Source of the DNA: Steinernema hermaphroditum
Taxonomy: Eukaryota > Nematoda > Chromadorea > Rhabditida > Steinernematidae
Assembly: GCA_030435675.1 (NCBI GenBank)
Contig: CM059622.1
Span: 10,168,001-10,232,000 of the forward strand
Direction: 5' to 3'
DNA length: 64,000 bases
The position numbers and the translations under genes were made by a program. Positions 36,959 to 51,301 of this stretch are shown in pieces. Under the pieces are notes generated by a model. That model saw only the letters and a program-made list of their open reading frames with translations. It had not been told where the DNA came from and did no database searches. Each line of letters opens with the position of its first letter. The stretch's first letter is position 1.

Positions 36959-39900
36959 ATGGATAACGACGGTCTGGGACGCACGATCCTCTCGGCGATT
37001 CGAAATGCGCCCGTCGAGGTAATGCAACGACCCGGATCTGTTGCTATGCTTTTAGTTTGCGGAGAGGATCCTGAGGCCGCAGAAGTCGCTCGACGACGCC
37101 ACCCCGGAGCCGAAGCCCGAGCTGAAGCGGAGGGACTCCGACCCTGGACCACCAACGACACCCAAGGTGATCAAGGATTACGGTGGATAGGGTTCGAGTT
37201 GGGTAATTGCAGAGTGAAACGCAAGGAGACGGTGAAGGTCGCGAGGATTTGATTTGCATAAAGAAGGCCGAGAAGAAGGTAATCTCGAGGCTTTGATCAC
37301 CCGGGGAAGCGCTAATGCGACGCGACTGGGTTAGGAGTGCCGAAAGCGACTGTCACAGTCGTGCTCGATTTCGACTCTGAGGCGGGGAGATAAGCATCTC
37401 GGGAGAGGCGCCGCCGACTGCGGTCGAAACGAACAAATCGGAATCGCTCCGATCGGGGTGGAGAGTCCGAGAAGGACCGGGGGACGGAATCCGTTCGAGA
37501 ATCCGTGTCCAGACGACAACAAAGAGTGGAGTAAGTGGGACGATTAATTCCGTCTTTGGGAGAAAAGTGCGCCGATTTCCATCGCTTTTGTAAAATGAAG
37601 AAGGTGTACAATCTGTTTTGTACAAAAAGAATTCACGGGAACAGTTTCGTCTGTTGTTTCAAATCCACTCAAGTTCCTCAGGGGGAACCCTCGGTCCTCC
37701 AAACAACACTTGCTCCTGCGTACTCTAGTCCGCCATAAATCAGGGAAGTAATCACGAGCATGGCCCAGATAATCTCAAAATCTAATTGAAACGGGCACAA
37801 TAAATCGGGAGATCTGATCATAATCCCCGTGCTGTCGCCCTCCGTCGCCTCTCCCATAACTCAGCCCTCCTAAGGACACCTTCTCGGGGGCGCGAAACTC
37901 GCGTGAGCTGTGCATGCCTAAAACGTTCTGATTTATCGACGTCGGTGATGAATCGCCGAGTTTGCCGATTAATTGTGGGGTGAAGCGGCCGATTCGAACG
38001 TTATCTGTGCGCGAGATCGGCGCGACTCCGACCGTAATCGCCCCGGCGATCTTGATTGAGGCCGGCTGCCCCGAGGCGCGCTTACCTGTCCGCTGCCACT
38101 TAGCGAAGATGGTATCAGTTATTAATTAATCGACGCGAGAATTCGAAAATCACAAAGCGGAGGGACCTCGAGGGGCTAGGATGGCGCGGGGACGAGTGGC
38201 CGGCGCCGTTTCGATTAAAATTCTCTTTTTAAATGCTAATTAAGCGGATATCGTTTATCTAGCGCTATAATGTCGTCGCCGACAGGCGGACACGATCAAT
38301 AGCGGAGACGACATCCGAGATCGCGGCAGGGCCGCCGTCGCCACTTCGCCATGAGGGTTACGGTAGCCGCGCGGGGGTGCGCGGATTCTCACGGTGTCCA
38401 TTGAGGGTCGCCGCGGCATAATGGACGCGCTGAGAGTGCGCGGTTGGCCCGAATTCGGAAGAAGAAGTAATTATCCGACGCTCGTTTACACGACGACGAG
38501 TAACTGAGTGGAGGAGGAGGAAGTTGGCTCATTAGGGGTGCACGCCGAAAGGTGCGAAGGGAGGAATTAGGAGAGATTAGGGGGTGCAGCCCGGACGGAG
38601 GGATCAGGTGGGCTTTGTTTACGGCGCTGTAAAGGTAATGGAATCGCTGTAATGTGGTGTGGAGGTCGGAGGTTGAGTTGCCGAGTCATTCATTTGTGCG
38701 ATAATGCGAGATTCTGGGGCGGTTACGTGGTACAGCTACTTGTCTCCGGGATGTCCTCCTGTGGTCCTATGCAAGGAAACATTCAAATTCAACGCGCCCA
38801 TCTGCCCCTCAGCCTCTCATCGCCTAATCAGGCCGAAGACACCTCGGAGCGTCGGCATGCTCCGCAGGGCGTCCGCTAGGTGCGTCTCGGCACGCTTTAA
38901 TTGGCGGATTAGGGCGGCTCGTCGCCTTCGGGCGCATCTGTGAGTGCCAAAATGATTGATGGTGCATATTGCTCTGCGCCGGCCACCCAGAAAGCGGACG
39001 ACTTTCGCCAAAAAAACGGTCCTTTTGTGCGTCGGAGTTTCCTCCTTGACGGACACATGTCACCGTTTTTGAGTCCGCAATTAACTCTCCTTTCACAGAA
39101 ACGATGCGGGTGGCGGTGCAGCTTGGAACTGTCCGCGATTTTCCGTTTTTTTTTTGCGAAGGCGATTTGATGGGAAAGGTTAGGCGCTGAAAGGAGTTGG
39201 TGGTTATGAAAGGAAGCGCTGAAAGGCGAAGAATGGTTAGGGAATAATTTGAGATTTCGATGGGAACGGGAGAGGATTCGGAGGTGGAAGGAGTGAGGGA
39301 GCGGCCCCGGCGGACAGATCAAAGCTGCGGGGATTTATGGCAGCGCGGTTTGGAGTCGTAAAGGGCCCGACGACACGAAGATGACACGGAGTTGGCGCCG
39401 TTACAAGCAGAATTATGATTATGATGTCGGCGGAGGGTCTGGTGACAGCGCCAGGGAGGCGGAAGTCGGGGCAGTTGCAAACGCTGGTCCGAGGCGCCCA
39501 GTGACTCACTTAGGGAGTTGGCATGAAACAGTCGATATAATGCACATTAGATTTGTTTTTTTGGTGAAGGAGGGAGAGGGAGAACGACGGACTTCAAGAT
39601 TCTGGGGACAAGCAACCCTTTTTCCTTCCTCTCTCCACACGATCCATTGGAAGAGTCACAGTCTTAAAACAACGCCATCCAAACGCCATCACAAGAAGCC
39701 AAATTAGCAAATTGTCCGCTTTTTCTCCCCAGAACCAATCGCCTCACATTAGGGTCCAAAAGAAGTCCCGTTATCGCCATGTGGACTAATATCGTCCCAT
39801 CGAGGAACACCTAATGGGCCACGCCAACCACACGGCTACAGTAGTCATCGAGAAGAGGCTCGCTGCTGGGAATAGCGGCCCGAAGACGGCGTTATCTGCT

Positions 39901-41355
39901 GGCGAATCGGACATGTGTTGATTGCCTCGGAGGGCGCGCGTCCAGATTCCGCGCGGAAGGCATCCATTTCCATTTCTTCCGACTCTAATCCCGCGCCTCC
40001 GAGGAGTTCGCGATGGAGTCAAATTAGAAATCGTTTGTCAAGATTAGCTTCTTGGCTGTTCCGAGGCGATCTGTTGCGCATCTTTCACGGGTGGCCGCGC
40101 GCCCATATGCCCCAAAAGGGTCCGAAAGGGTCCCGGGGGTCACGCAACGCACGTTACGGTCAATTAGGAATGCGCTTTCAGGATGATCCGAAGATGGCCG
40201 AAGACGACACCGACCGGCGGAAACGTCTTTTGAGAGCTGTCTGCGCCGACGACGTTGACGTCCTCCAGAAGATCCTCCGAGAGACGGTAGGCGAGAGGCG
40301 CCACTGAGAGTCTGAGACGGAGTCCGTTCAGCCCGAGCTCGTGGACTTCAGCTTCCCCTTCACGCACAACTACACTCCGCTGCACTTCGCCGCCAAAGGG
40401 GGACACCGAAAGACTGCACGAGTGCTCCTCGCTTCGGGAGCCAACCTCTACGCCCAGACTACGGTAGCCGTGCTCGTTTCCATGCGCTCTCACGAGTTCT
40501 CTTCCAGTTCCGCTACACGCCGCACCACTTGGCGGCTATGGCGGACGACTTGGAGATGCTCGACCTGCTCGATGCCTTCGTGCCCGGTAGGTTACGGTAG
40601 CCGTGATCCGGTTCTCGCGGCGGCGATTAACACTGATCGCCTATTTACAAAATGGAAACAGTTTACACTCGGCGAATGTAATCAAACGATCGCCTCGCGC
40701 GCTAAGAGGGTTAGACCCTTCGCGGCCACTTGACTCGTCCGGCAGCAGCTGCTAATTAAGCACCGCGCGACTATTAGCGCCGATCAGCGATCCGGGAGAG
40801 GAGCGTGTTTGTGCTGCGCAAACACGATCGAGGAGCGCCGCCGAATAATCGGATACTGTACCGACACGACGACGACACCGATCGCCCGGCGACAAAGGGA
40901 AACCTGGCGAAGGAGCCGAGGGAGATGGGGGATCGGCGGTGTGCAGAGGTGCGCGGGGATCAATTAAAGTCATTAATCCGAGGATCTTGGGGGATGGGCT
41001 GACCGGGGGAAGAGTGCAGAAGACCTGGAGGGGGCACCTTTGGGCACATTCGTGTATCTCCACTTCAGAAGACAAGCCTCGACTTCTCCTCCGGGACCTC
41101 TCCGGCAAAACCTTCGAGGACTACCTGGAGAAGAGCGACAGAATCCACCTCCACTGTAGGCGGCCCTCCAGTGCCTCTCTAATCGTGCCTCTTGCAGCTT
41201 CTCACGTCTCCCTGTGCCGTTCCTCGCCCTCTCCACTGCCGCCAAAGGAGAAGGACTCGCTGAACCCGCTGGACTCCTCCTTCTCGCGCTTCGATACCGT
41301 CCGCCGCACCGTCGGGAAGTTCTTCGCGCGCGAAGGCACCCCCGCGAAGAAGTGA
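36959..41355 (+). CDS. Sosondowah (SOWAH)-like ankyrin-repeat protein
   Basis: Exons 36959-37018, 37056-37166, 40182-40286, 40332-40463, 40508-40586, 41069-41155, 41198-41355 join in phase to 243 residues. The acceptor CTTTTAG just before the ATG supports the start. Two ankyrin repeats are clear: NYTPLHFAAKGGHRKTARVL (from residue 105) and YTPHHLAAMADDLEMLDLL (from 139); a helix RRKRLLRAVCADDVDVLQKI precedes them and LLLRDLSGKTFEDYL follows. The last block resembles the RDYSGKKAxxYL motif after the SOWAH repeats. The tail is basic (GKFFAREGTPAKK). The first two exons are separated from the rest by a 3-kb intron and are less certain; a separate start at 40194 is possible. ANKRD54-type proteins are the main alternative. 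Its position between two Iroquois genes is the strongest reason for the SOWAH call. Confidence 0.6.
37167..40181 (+). other. 3.0-kb intron of the ankyrin-repeat gene
   Basis: Bounded by AAG/GTGATC and GCGCTTTCAG and in phase 0. I see nothing coding in it. It contains TAATTAATTA-like blocks (38120) and two ACATGTGT-type sites (39053 and 39911). In Iroquois blocks of other animals such introns harbour enhancers for the homeobox genes; that is inference here. Confidence 0.4.
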
Positions 41356-44300
41356 AGAAGCTCGGCGACTGATTGTGCTCACACGGGTTCCTCGTTGTCA
41401 TATGGTAGCGGATAAATGCTTCGATGACCTCTCGACGCCGAAAAGGAAACCGAAGACGCTTCGGAGGTCGCTAAGCCGCGTGGTGATGTTGTGTCAACAG
41501 ATGCTCTTTGCGCATCCGTGAAAATCGGAGACGATCGGATTAGACGACGGCGGTGGCGCTTCTGATTTACGACGCTGACGGACGGAAGACGTTTACTGTC
41601 GCCCCCTGAAAGGGATTACGGTCTGGAGCGGCCAAGAGAAGGTGTTTGACAGTTCTGGTGATCGTCGTCAACAGACCAACCACTTGTGGTCCATATACGG
41701 TGAAACTGGCGGTTATCCCCACAACTTACTAGGTTTATATCCCTGGAACAACTCTGTCAATATCCTCGAGAGTGTTCTTGTTGTGTGCACGTCTGCAAGA
41801 AGCCTCCCGATGGCCTCTCGTTTCTCTGCTCGCATGCAGTGGACCCCGAGTAATCCCGGTGGTTATGGATGAATCTCGCGGAGGGCCAGCGGAGTCATTC
41901 CCCGCTGCAGGCCAGAAACATCATGCACTTAATCCCTCAAATTTTATGCGAATCCTTTACACCGCCGAGCGTTTTGTTACAGTAGGTGTCACCGCATAAA
42001 CAGCGATTCGTTCCCCATTATTACATCCGCTCCAGCCACTCGATTCCCATCATGTCATCTGGCTCCTGGTCGTCTCCCTGAACCCACAGCACTCTCTCGG
42101 CCCGTCGATTCCGCTTTTTCATCGAATCTCCCAGCGTCGTCGCCGCACATCTGCGTGCCGTGGCCCGTTATTACGTCGCGTAGAACAACATTTTCGTTTT
42201 TTGCGTCGCGCGGCGTCGTTTCAAAGCGGCGACAGTTCATAAATCAGCGCTATCGTAGTTGCAACGCGGCGTTAACAAGGCCCTCGGAGGGACGGGGGCG
42301 TCATTAAGAGGGACGGCCGTAAAGGCGGCGGCCCCTAAAGGGCTTCGGTTGTCGTTTACGACTGCGCCGACTCACCGCAGTCGCGTGTCAAAACGCGTCG
42401 TAAAATATCGCCAAACAAACATTTATGAAGCGCCGCGGATTCTGTGGGAACTGGAGGTGAGGAAAACGGAAAGTGACAGTTAGGCGATGAGAACAACGCG
42501 CGGAGATGTCGCGAAGTGCGACTCACGGGTGGGAACTGACGTGTGGGGCGATGATGGATCGGCGCCTCAGAGACAAAAAGCTGCGAATGAAGATCGATGG
42601 CACAGGAGCTGAGAACATGGATCGCTCGGCGGCGATCCAGGGGCCGAGGAGGGGGTTGCCCGGCACTTCCTTGTAGATTTGGAAAAACAGACCGTCACGA
42701 AATAATCTCTTTACGACCTCGAAAAGTAAAATCAACATTTACGACGTGTTTTATCGACTGTGATCTCACCGCCGATGATAAGGTCGTTTCCTTTTGTGTT
42801 AAACTAACGGCGAGATTTATGGCTGTTAAGACCTTTCCACGGAACCTTTTCGCACAAGTCAGTCTTCATATCTCGTTCATCCTGTGACTGACATGTCCAA
42901 CTCCTATTGGCCCACTCGTAATCTACAGTATTTTATGCTACCGTCATAAACACTTTGCTGGAAGCTGCAGCCTCTTGCAGCGATCATCGCAGCCTAGCCC
43001 CACTCTCTGCGATCGCTATCAGTAGCAGATGAGCCAGCATAAGGCGGCAATTAACACCTTCTCTATGATCTGTTTACGACTTTACGAGCGCTCGAACATG
43101 GACGGCCAGGTGGCGGAGGCTATTTCCCCTTTCGGCGCCTTTGACAACGATCCGTCGGTCAATTATCGCTTTATTCGGCGGAAGAGTTCTCCTAATTGCT
43201 GTCGTTTGCACTGACGCGTGAACCGAAGTCGGCCCGGTCGGTGTCCCGAGCGGTAAACAAATCGGCGCGCCGAAAGCGGCGTTGCGCAACGAAGATCGAC
43301 TGCCGGCCGCCGCTTCGGGTCAACAGGTCCCCAGTCCGAGTCCATCGTTCGGGGAAGTGCAATTAGGGTGATTTGAATATCGGGTGAAAACTTTTCGGCC
43401 GTAAATCATCGCAATTTATGACACTTTATGCAATCGCCAACGGCCACAACTGACGGAGCGAAGTGGTCGCCGAGGTCGACGCGATTATGATTACAATAAA
43501 CGGTCCGAAGCGACGACAAGTGGCGCTCTGGAGGGGAGGTAATGATGGAGAGGCTGCTGGAAGTGGCACGAAGCTTGGAGATGTACTGGTGGCCACAGGA
43601 ACTCTGAAAGTGAAGAATAGAGAAGGTGCTCCTAGGGGTTGTCCTCTGATGCTTCCTATGAGGAGTCCGATAAACAGACACAGGACTCCATCTAGACAGG
43701 AGTGTGTGTAAACGTAGACACTTCTTTGGTCTCTGGTGATACGCTCCTTGATACGCCTCTGAGGTGTTCATAAGATCCCTCTTTCACAGGACTCGCTGAT
43801 ACATTCGCTCCCAGAGTTCGAGTGATTCTTCGACTCACCCTCCTGCAAAACATAGTTTTGTCTGGCTCCAATTTTCCTACCTGTGACTCACGACGTATTG
43901 TCTACATCCAAGAATGTTCCCAAGTTAGTCATGCTCCTTCTCCGCACGCTCCACGCCTCGATCTCCATGCCGGAAAGACAGTAACCCTCTGAATCAGCGT
44001 CCTTTGCGGCGCAGATTACGTCGTCATGGCGGCTTGTTCTCGCGCGCGGCGCATGAAACGGGAATGCCGCTAAGATGTTGGGCCCAGCTAATCTCCGAAT
44101 CCAAATATGTACGACGCAGGGGAAACCGAAGCGCCGACGGCCATCTGAGCAAACGGAGACGACATGTGTAGGCAGTGAATAAGCGAGATGAGTCGCGGCG
44201 GAGGAGATGAGATGTCGGCCCTGTATGGACACGAGTGCACATGCAGGAAACGGACTGGGAGGGGATGTGCAGAAGGAGCTCCATTAAAACTACAGGCATA

Positions 44301-47300
44301 TGGAAGCTATGGGGACCGAACCAAAGCTGACATAGATGTGGGTGGGTGAAAGTAGCCTGTACAATGAAGTTGCTTCGGAGAGAGCACCACCAATCCACTC
44401 CCGTCCCAATCCGAAAATAATCTCAAACCAGAAGTACGTTTTCTAGAAAGTCTCTTCGATCTTCATGCTGACGTCGTTCAAGAGTCGAACTGGCCGTTAC
44501 CAGACAGTTCAGCAAACGTGGACACGACCAATTGATCCCTTCCAGGCGTCTAAAATGATATCTGTCTACAGAACACATCGGTGCATGGAACATAAGGCTA
44601 TCGCATCGATCAGTCTGTCTAAGTGTCTATTCGGACATACACATACAGCTTATCTTTCCGTCGTAAAACCCACCTGTAGCGGTAAATCTATTATTCGGCC
44701 TATCGTATCCCATGATCGTTCATCATCAACAAAACATAAACCAAACTCGTCCACGTGCCTGATCTCGTTGACACTATATGTGTGCATTCCTGAACCAGAT
44801 TAATCAGATTAACATATGTTCGTCTCGTCCGTCGTTATCTCCCAATCGAGTGATCGATTACGGTATGTCCCTCTCGCACCTCTCGCGCTTTTTGTCACAA
44901 AAGCGCTAATCCCTTCATGCTCGATTCATCACTTCTGTGTCACCACATGCTCCATCGTTGTTTGTGTGTCATTTGCGGTGTTTTACGCACTTTTTGAGAG
45001 AGCGAACGCCTTCGTTCAAATATTTGGGCTGTGACACACGCTCTCGACTTCGGGATTAGCGCTTTTAAGTCAGAGCTCGAGGGGAAAGGAACATGGAGCA
45101 ATAAGCCGACGAAGAAGGTGGCCTAGTGAGGGGTAGGATCATGTAGCTGTAAGAGGTCAAAGAGATCAACGATTGAGTGAACGAGCTTCTCTCAATGTCC
45201 CCGCGGTCTTTTTCTGGCGATCCATCCCCTAGGGAGTCCACATCCACAGCGCCAACATCGTTTTTTCGCCTTTCCCTCCATCGTCGAACCCGGGCTCCGC
45301 AACATAATCCGTTTGCTCAGCGTCTCCACCGCATTTACAGTTTCGCGTTTGTTCAGTTGGAGAGCGCTGTCGCCGCATTCGGACAAACCGCCAATTACCG
45401 TAGTCACACGGCGACAATACGATCCAAATTAGCGCCTTCGGCGTCGCCGCTTTGATCTGACGTTGGCGCGTAATTATTCGCATCGCTTTTGTTTTTGGCG
45501 CATAATTACGCCGACAGCGATCGCTCCGACGGCGGAGTCGGAGTCGCTGGAGCGCGAGTGGAGCAGGGGAGCGTAAATATTTGGAGAAAAGTGGAAAAGG
45601 AGGACAAACGGGGAACAAGCAGGTGGCTGAGGATAGGTGATCGAGAATCCGAGTGTTTACACTGCTTTTGATACGGAAGTGGAAACCCACTAAGTCGTTT
45701 CGATGTGTTTACGCAAGAGCGGACGACTTTTTAGTTCCAGTGTCCTTCGGATTGCTTCCTGTGTGGCGAACAAGGGGAAACGACGACGGAAGGGCTCGAA
45801 GACCATCGATACACATTCATTGAAAGATCCTCATATGAAGACCTGATGGCTCCAAGTGCTTATGATGCTGTTACACGTGCACTACAACGACCCGTTGTGT
45901 GCATTCCTAGCGTTGGACACAGTTATTTTGACGCAGATAAACACATAGCTCTTGCCGATGATCACCACTCAATATTCGATCACCATCGTCTTCCCGTCAA
46001 TCTTCTCTTCTTCGCCGCTCCCAGGCGACGTGTGAAGAGGATCGTCTTGCTGGCTGTCCTCTGGTAATCGCCGTCCGCTCTGTTTGAGAAGCGTTTCGGC
46101 TCCAAAGGGTCCGCGCGTAATCGAGTCGAATGTAAACATCGCCCCTCGGAGATCAGTCGTCGAGCGCTCTCCGCCGCCTACCGTACACGGGGCGTCTATT
46201 CCGGGAGGATTTGTTTTTTTGCCCTCCGCGGCTAATCCTGACCGATGGCTGTGGCGTTGGACTAATTGCCCCGGGTCCATCACCCGGGATTAAGTGGCCC
46301 TCCAGATGCCTCCGGGGATTAGACGTCACCTCAGGTGGTTGTAGAACACTGTTCCGCTGTGTGCACGCCTCAAAGGGTCCGGCAACATTAGTCATGCTCC
46401 TCGCGCGTAATTGCCCATCGTAGCCACTCCATTATGCCGCCGGCGGCTGAATGGAATCCGTGAGAAATCGCCCGCCGCGCTACCGTAATCGATAGCGACA
46501 TCCGATAGCGCCTAATTAGCATTTAAACGAAAGTGGCGACGAGTTAATAGAAGCGCCACCCGCGAGGTCCTCGACGACCACTTCTCCGCTTCGTTCCCAG
46601 CGGCGACACATGTGGTTGCATTTGCAGCCGCTGCTTAATGTATTCAATATGGCCCGGGCCCAGAGAGCCGTTCGCGCGTTTTTCGACGCGTTTTCGCGCC
46701 CGATCCTGTCCAAGTGGCTGACAGTCTTCGGACACCTGAGATGGATGGCGGATGAAACTATCGATCAAGATGCTATCGCGTGTAAATTTTGGCGAAATTG
46801 AGTGAAGGGAAAGGTCGATTGGGGTCCGTGCAGCCTTGATTATTCAGCTCTTTCTAAAAACTAACGAAGAACTGAGATTTTATCGCCTCGTGACGGACGT
46901 GATACACTTGGTGACTGATCGCGTCGGGACGAACGATGTTGACAGATGTTGATGAGACCGTACTGTACTGGAAATTCTTTTACTCAAAAATCGGACTCTA
47001 AGACATGACCACTTCCTACATCGGGAACCTCCTTGGTGCCACATCACAAGACCCAGGCTGTTGTCCTCTCGAATGGCGCGTAGTCACAACCTGTGACCTG
47101 TGGCGATCCCTCGAGTACAGCGATTATCTTCTGCGTAACACAATCCTAAATGACTTCGTGTTGCGATGACCTTTGGCTATTACGCGTACAATCGACGTTA
47201 CATCATAAGTGAAGGATTATGTCCTCTCCGCGTGCCTATCAAGTGAACACTGTTGACATAAGTTTGATAGGCTAATTGGAACATTTCTGAGTTAATTTTT

Positions 47301-50300
47301 TGAAGAATAACGTGCAAAGTGTGCGAAAAACCGCACTTTCGCCTAATTACCCAAAGGTCAACGTTCTTTGAGACCTTACTATTCTTCTAAAATTACTTAA
47401 AAATATTTGTGTAAAAGCTGATAGTGCACGTCTAAGGGACATCGACGCTACGTTTCTTTGTAGGCGTTTTCTGCTTTTTGACCAATCAAGGCGACTTTTC
47501 GATGTGCAAAGAACGCAAAAAAGACCACTTATCCAAGAAGAAGTACACTATTTTTTTTCAACTTTCCAGTGAAATGGTTTTGGGGCAATCATGGAAGATG
47601 ATGCGGCATAATGGGCATGTTTACACGACGTCTTGCTCCACAAACGATCTCCCCTAGAACCTCCGCTTTGCCTCCGAAAAAGAGCGAGTTCGATGTAAAT
47701 CCTGTTTATCCCATTAAACGGCGCGGCGTCGAAACGCGATCCGCGTCCATCATAATCCACTTCCGGCTCCTCCATCATCCATCCAGCGCTACCGTACCCC
47801 GTGGAGGGTCCCAACAAGCGGACAAGCAAAAACACTCCTTCTTCCCACATCTGTTTGCCTTGGCGGACTCATTTTCGTTTTGTTTTCTCCGCCATTAAAC
47901 ATCGCCAATTTCCGCGGGGAACACGAGATAAACGGGCCGAGAGGCGATAAACAGTTGTCTTCCTCGCGGCGGCGGCGGCGTAATGACGGATAATTGGTTT
48001 GTCGCCTGGAGCGAGGCGCGCGGCGCTTTTATCCAAACTCTTCGTCAAAATTTGACTGATTCCCCGGTGTCGGCGCCGAGCAGCTGGCCCTCCAGCGGCG
48101 CCTACAGGTGTCTACGGTGGATTGCGGTTGGCGCCGCCGGAGTCGTTCCAATTTGTCTTCTGGCGGCGCTCCACAAGGCTCTGCACACACAATAAATGCA
48201 CTCGAGAGGGGTACGGTAGTCGCTTCCGGAGTCTGGACGACTAATTGGCCAAGTTCTGTGATGTCTGTGAGACAGATTATGGATGCACTTTGAGGAGGTC
48301 CGTCCAATCGCAAATGTTTTGTGTAATTTCGAAGTAAGTGCGAAAGCTTTTAGGGCGGATTTGAAGAAAACATTTCATCGGACTCCATAGGAGGAGATCA
48401 AGGCTGAAAGACTAGTACATTCCTGAGGGATGTACCCGGGCACAAAGGTCCCTCACATCCACTCGGATCCCCAATTAATTTCGGCGACAAGTGTTAAGCA
48501 CCCTCCGAGACGACCATCTCGGACGCCAACTGGCACGCCTTATCAGAGCATCCGATCTCGCCGTCCGCTTCTTGAGATCCTGGTAAACAGATCTCCGGTG
48601 GCATCCGGAGGTCGAAGCACGGACATGTGGCCGCAGGCGATCCCCAAGGGTCCAAACATGACCTGAGTGACGCAACACGGTGATTTAGGGACGACCTTTT
48701 GACTAATTGAGTGACAAACTCCGAACGGAGGGTCAGGTGGCCGTCCGGAGATGAGTTACGAGGTGGTTGGCCAAGTCACCTTTAATTGACGTTAATCGTT
48801 TTCGACTCGCCAAACCCATAAATCCCTGATTTTGAATTTGAATTCTGATTGATCGGAGCTTCTTTGCTTTCTTCTGGATCTGTTTGGCGCCCAAAAGTTC
48901 GCTCGAGAATCGAGCGATTGCCAAGCGGATTAGAACGATTCCGTTAACCGGAGAGGGGCTTATCTCGAGTGATCTCGGTCCATTACGATCCCGTTCCCAG
49001 CGATGTTAGCATAAACGCGCGAAAACATCGATCAGCCCGACCTCTCCCACTCGATTCGATCGCCGATTATCTCCTAATTAATCCGCTGTTGGCACAACTC
49101 GGCCCCCTCGTGGGCCTCACCCACCTGTGGAGGGTCTCTTTCGGCACTTCGCGCGTCGCTGCGCGCTTTCGGCACTCCGCGCAGATGGCGGCGACGTCCA
49201 CACGGCCCGAGAGGGCCAGGGCTGTCCGCGAGTGTGTAAACAGCGCGCGGATTACTGTGGTTTCCACGAGAGGTCCGCAAACACTCTCGATGCGGCCGCC
49301 AAAAGCGATGTTGTGGGAGATTGTTACCTGTGCACTGCGCTGAGAGTCGTTTAGTCGGATCACTCGCGCCTCGAGTGGCGCCGAGGTCAATTGACTGAAA
49401 AGGTCGCCGCCCAAGAAGGGCCACCGATCCTCGGACAAGTGACTGTAATCTCTTTTGTTCTCCTGCATCTGTTCCCTCTTTCGAGGGCGCTGAGTCAATA
49501 CGGTAGCGCCGATTAGGTCATATCTCTGGACATCGATCTCCTTGGACGCGGTACCGTATCCAGGATGCACAGATTTTGACTTGTGTTTACACTTTGTCCC
49601 CCTTTGTGGGTCATCGTCGTTTCTTTTTTTCGCGCAAAACACCGGAAGAGTCCATTGAGGGAACCCCCATTCATCGCATCATCATTATCTCCGTTTACCC
49701 TCTACCTTCCGAGGGCGCTATTATCCCGCCGCGAACTCTTTAATCCCATCCGCCAGTCGCGGAGGTGTCGAGGTCGCCCCAATGCTTGATCCGGCCCCTC
49801 TTACACCACCGCCACTCGTGTCAGGACCACAAACAATCCATCTTCACCTACAGTATCCTTGGTACTCCGTGCAGAGATCAGCTGCACGTGTAGTACGTCG
49901 TCCAGTGGGCGCCAAGTGAGCGCTTTTCTCGTTTAATTGTTTACGTATTAAGAACTCTCTCCCGCGCGACCACATCGATGATCTATTTGCGCAAATCGGC
50001 GGTAAACCACACGGCCGCCGAGCAGCCGGGTTCATTACACTCGGGCTCTCAGCTCGCTTCGCGCACTCTTCGGACTCTTCGTCGCCCTGGAAGCCGGACA
50101 CGTGATCGGGAGAATCGGTGGTTCGCGAAATGTTGCCGACTCTATCGATTTATGCGATAAATGTTGTTTTACGAGAAACTGATCGATGTTACTTGTCGAT
50201 CGCGCCAGCCTACGATCCCCAATAACTTCCTAGCGTCTGATTAATGGACACGTTGTGAGCGATATGAGCTTCCCTAGTAGTCTATTCCCGTTGCCTGCAA

Positions 50301-51038
50301 GGAGTTCATTCATCTAAAGTGCAGACCCATCCAAAGAATTTCTGCTTTGATGGCTAATTTCAGAATTCAGCCAGATCACAGCCAGGTGCAATCACCCTTC
50401 GGGAATGTTACTTTTCTTCGCGCCAGATGCATTTTCTTCTCACTTATTAATCGCGTCCCTTATTCCGCAGCTCCGTTCGGAAGCAGCTGCCGCCGCCTTC
50501 TTGTCCCGGCGCTGTCCTCGAGTCCTCACGCGTCTCCACTTAGAACATAACCGCTTTTGTCAAAATATGTTTTTCTCTAATTTGTTTTCCCGCGATAATC
50601 GCCTTCTTTGTCTCCATTTCGCCTTCAGCGGCGGTCCTCCCAGCGGCATGTTTCCACCCTCCACATTGCTCACAGAATGACTCAACTCTCGCCTTCGGCC
50701 ACCGTACCCCTCCACAGGCTCCAGGCCTGCTCTCCCGAGGACCAAACAGGTTGTCGTCGCGGCGACAAACGTTTGTGTTTACACGCTTTTGGCGCTGTCG
50801 TACAGTCGTTTACCGAACGCTCGCCATCGCTCTACTCTACCGTACCCCAAGGGTGCTCGATGTTGCGCAACGGTCTCGAGCGGATTCGTGGGCCTCTTTA
50901 AGGCCTGCAACTTCGGCGTCGCCATTTACAGTCGTCGGCGCGATTTCTGATTTACGACGCGCGTTTTTGTTTCCGGCGCTTGGGCGGCGCCCCGCCCCTT
51001 TCAGGACCTAACCACGCCCCCGCCGCGGCGCTTGTGGC
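41356..51038. other. 9.7-kb gene-free interval upstream of Irx B
   Basis: No exon with protein-like composition and phase-matched splice sites was found on either strand. Short open frames are many but mutually overlapping. The DNA carries several TAATTA cores, two ACATGTGT-type palindromes (44162, 46606) and many copies of the TACGGTAG octamer. It looks like a regulatory desert next to a developmental transcription factor. Confidence 0.5.
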
Positions 51039-51295
51039 GAGTGAGTAGTGTGAAAACAAACACGACATGGTTGTATGGTTGTAGAGAGTGTAAGGGGTGG
51101 GACCGCCGGCGGCTCCAGCTCCGTGCAGGCTTGACGGAGCCCCTAAGCGTGTTGATTGATGCGATGATTGCGCGACCGCCGTTATTTCTCGTTTTTCGCC
51201 CTTCGAATTATTGTTGTAATCGCAGCGCTGTGGCGCGGCGCTACCGTAACTCCCGTGTTAGTCGTGTTTCCGCTGCGATTACACGTGTTTTCCAG
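51039..51295 (+). promoter_or_regulatory. Candidate 5' UTR intron / trans-splice acceptor of Irx B
   Basis: A good donor (GCGA/GTGAGT) near 51039 and an acceptor GTTTTCCAG ending at 51295 could bound a 5' UTR intron ending six bases before the Irx B ATG. Alternatively the acceptor takes a spliced leader. Irx A has an acceptor at the matching place. Confidence 0.35.
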
Positions 51296-51301
51296 AAGTC
51301 G

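Noticed and set aside
45270..45300. Possible tRNA T-loop (GGGTTCGA on the minus strand)
   Set aside because: No matching acceptor stem, D arm or anticodon arm could be built around it.
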